Source: Chloroflexota bacterium (GTDB lineage Bacteria > Chloroflexota > Anaerolineae > Anaerolineales > UBA4823). From it: 8,095 nt of DNA. Below, in pieces: positions 6,775 to 8,095 of this stretch (position 1 is its first letter; every line of letters begins with the position of its first letter). The DNA lies in assembly GCA_017860725.1 (NCBI GenBank), contig JAGDMX010000094.1:1-8095 (forward strand), read 5' to 3'. A program made the translations under genes and the position numbers. The notes beneath the pieces are model-generated. The model was given only the letters and a program-made list of their open reading frames with translations, ran no database searches and was not told where the DNA came from.

Positions 6775-7302
6775 CTATTCCAAAAGCTGGCGTGCCAGGA
6801 ACAGCGCTGCCAGGGATTTGGCATCCTGGATTTCACCCTCCATCGCCAAGCGGTAAGCCTCCCGGATAGGAACCCTCTCCAAACTCAAAACTTCGTCTAT
6901 ATCACCGGGCAACGGCGCTGGGTACAGTTGAGTGGCCAGGAATACATGCATATACTCGGTTGAATAGCCAGGAGCCAGATAAAACTCACCAACCTTTACC
7001 AGTTTTTCAGCCGCCATGCCAGTCTCTTCACGCACTTCTCGTTGGGCGCTGTTTTCCGGGAGCTCGCCAACCTCCATCACACCCGCCGGTAACTCAAGCA
7101 GGAATTTCCCAGCCGGGTGACGGTACTGGCGTACAAAGATAATCCGACCTTCTTGATCAACCGGGATCATCGTAACTGCTCCCCGGTGATCCACAATATC
7201 CAGCAGTACAATAGCCCCTTGGGGAGTACGAATTTTCTCCCGTCGGACATCAAAAGCTTTGCCCTTGTAAACCATTTCTTGATCGATGATTTCAAATGTC
7301 AT
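6775..7302 (-). CDS. NUDIX hydrolase, ADP-ribose pyrophosphatase type
   Basis: The protein has 175 residues. A complete NUDIX box GX5EX7REUXEEXGU spans 74-96 (Gly74, Glu80, Arg88-Glu89, Glu92-Glu93, Gly95), which binds the catalytic metal ions. A proline 15 residues after the box, in PGYSTE (111-116), is the hallmark of ADP-ribose pyrophosphatases (NudF group), which split ADP-ribose into AMP and ribose 5-phosphate. The N-terminal region ('GKAFDVRREKIRTPQG') and 'FVRQYRHPAGKFLLELPAG' also fit that group. Length is a little under E. coli NudF. The start ATG 7300-7302 has AGGA (7310-7313) about seven bases upstream. Related NUDIX enzymes can act on other nucleoside diphosphate sugars, so the exact substrate is inferred. 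It is followed by deoC on the same strand after 133 bases; both yield or consume pentose phosphates, but a shared pathway is not demonstrated. Confidence 0.9.
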   Translation of the reverse strand: MTFEIIDQEMVYKGKAFDVRREKIRTPQGAIVLLDIVDHRGAVTMIPVDQEGRIIFVRQYRHPAGKFLLELPAGVMEVGELPENSAQREVREETGMAAEKLVKVGEFYLAPGYSTEYMHVFLATQLYPAPLPGDIDEVLSLERVPIREAYRLAMEGEIQDAKSLAALFLARQLLE

Positions 7303-7329
7303 TAGATATTCCTGCAGGTTAAAAGATGC

Positions 7330-7359
7330 GGAGTAGCCAGAATGATTACCGGCTACTCC
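7330..7359 (-). terminator. Candidate terminator after the LysM gene
   Basis: A perfect 9-bp inverted repeat GGAGTAGCC (7330-7338) / GGCTACTCC (7351-7359) encloses a 12-base loop. In the minus-strand direction the stem is followed by GCATCTTTTAA, a delayed and short T-run. It lies about 95 bases after the LysM stop and 28 bases before the NUDIX start. It could end the LysM transcript, act as an attenuator for the NUDIX gene, or be a leader structure. Confidence 0.45.
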
Positions 7360-7452
7360 ATGTGTTCGATGGTTAGACTACCTCTCGGGCGCCGGGTGAA
7401 AGCACAGTCCCCAGCGATCTGACCTCCCGGAGCGGATGAATATCGAGGGCAG

Positions 7453-8095
7453 TTACGGAATGTATAGCTGTTGCCCGGCTTGCAGCTTAAAGGGACTTGT
7501 CAGACTATTTACCGCCGCGATCGCTTCTGGAGTTACATCTCCATACTGGCAGGCAATCGAGTAGAGTGTCTCCCCAGAGCTAATTGTATGGTTAGTTGGA
7601 TGTTTGATTAATGCTCTTTGACCCGGGAAGGTGTTGTTGGTCTGTGGGATTTTTAGGGCCATGCCAGCAAATACCACAGAAGCATTTCCCAGACCGTTGA
7701 TGCTGAGCAGCTCGGATGGATTCACATCGAAGCGCCGTGCAATACAGTAAACATGTTCGCCTGTATGTAGCGTATATTCTTTCGGTACCGGGATGGTTGG
7801 CACAGCCACTTGTGGAGCTGGTACCGCGGGTTGTTGTTCCACAGCCTGTGCAGGGGGCTGGGTTGCTGCCGGTTGTTCTCCACCTGCGACGGGAGTTTGC
7901 TGGCCTGCGGCCGGCTGTTCTCCACCTTCACCAGCAGCCGGTTGTTCTCCACCTGCGACGGGAGTTTGCTCACCAGCAGGCGGCTGCTGGTCCACTCCCG
8001 GCACGACAGTGCCCACCGGCGCGCCGCCTGGCAATGTAGTAGTAATTCCCATTGACGCCATAACAGTCTGGGTAGCGAACATCTCCAACTGCTGC
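7453..8095 (-). CDS. LysM-repeat envelope protein (C-terminal part, 5' end outside window)
   Basis: The frame is open to the right edge, giving 214 visible residues before the TAA at 7453-7455; a TTG at 8086-8088 is not a convincing start. The visible N-terminal part is a low-complexity, extracellular-type spacer rich in Pro, Ala, Gly, Gln and Glu, with 'EQTPVAGGEQPAAG' repeats. Two C-terminal LysM modules follow, 'YTLHTGEHVYCIARRF ...' and 'HTISSGETLYSIACQY ...', each ending in 'LKIP' or 'LYIP'. LysM modules bind N-acetylglucosamine-containing polymers such as peptidoglycan, so the protein is probably secreted or cell-surface. Both modules carry a cysteine in their first helix but at different positions. 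Any signal peptide or catalytic domain would lie upstream, so the overall role is unknown. The style is common in Chloroflexota. Confidence 0.85.
   Translation of the reverse strand, partial: QQLEMFATQTVMASMGITTTLPGGAPVGTVVPGVDQQPPAGEQTPVAGGEQPAAGEGGEQPAAGQQTPVAGGEQPAATQPPAQAVEQQPAVPAPQVAVPTIPVPKEYTLHTGEHVYCIARRFDVNPSELLSINGLGNASVVFAGMALKIPQTNNTFPGQRALIKHPTNHTISSGETLYSIACQYGDVTPEAIAAVNSLTSPFKLQAGQQLYIP
7868..7970 (-). repeat. Tandem coding repeat in the LysM protein spacer
   Basis: A 34-base sequence at 7868-7901 recurs identically at 7937-7970, an offset of 69 bases (23 codons). A third partial copy of its first half, with one mismatch, lies at 7910-7926. The repeats encode the 'TPVAGGEQPA' spacer motif. 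Identical codons across copies point to recent duplication by slippage or unequal recombination. Confidence 0.85.

Noticed and set aside
7360..7452. Possible tRNA or known riboswitch in the GC-rich gap after the LysM gene.
   Set aside because: No cloverleaf, T-loop context or familiar riboswitch core could be fitted on either strand.
7868..7970. Short repeats that might suggest a CRISPR array.
   Set aside because: There are only two full copies, they lie within an open coding frame and encode an amino-acid repeat, and there are no unique spacers of constant length.

Overview
The window looks like ordinary chromosomal DNA from a moderately GC-rich bacterium, most likely a member of the Chloroflexota (Anaerolineae-like). 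The lineage is inferred from the protein style: LysM repeats of the 'GEHVYCIARRF' type, a cdaR-like gene next to der, and a Der with a loop-rich first GTPase domain. It is not proven, because no rRNA or marker search could be run. There are no insertion sequences, CRISPR arrays, tRNA/rRNA genes or phage genes, and no gene-free stretch longer than about 180 bases.

Left half, plus strand (1-3042). This holds the 3' end of a YbbR/CdaR-type gene, then der (ribosome-assembly GTPase), lepB (signal peptidase I) and a small YgiT-type zinc-finger protein. lepB seems to have its own promoter: a consensus -10 box, 17-base spacing and a very short leader. That promoter also fixes its start at a GTG rather than an upstream TTG. 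The block ends at a perfect 12-bp bidirectional terminator, followed by a second, larger nested palindrome.

Right half, minus strand (8095 back to 3218). Read in the direction of transcription, the genes are the 3' portion of a LysM-repeat envelope protein, a NUDIX hydrolase of the ADP-ribose pyrophosphatase type, deoC (deoxyribose-phosphate aldolase) and an 815-residue tandem aldehyde dehydrogenase of the ALDH16 type. deoC and the dehydrogenase are 13 bases apart and form a clear two-gene unit. DeoC splits 2-deoxyribose 5-phosphate into glyceraldehyde 3-phosphate and acetaldehyde, and the dehydrogenase is well placed to oxidise the acetaldehyde to acetate.

The most interesting content is this deoC-ALDH16 pair. 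The aldolase is of the long form and closely resembles animal DERA. ALDH16 is a two-domain family also found in animals, and this bacterial copy keeps the catalytic residues in its first domain while its second is a reduced, non-catalytic ALDH-like domain. The nested palindrome at 3093-3173 is the most notable non-coding structure. I found no convincing evidence of a wholly new biological system.
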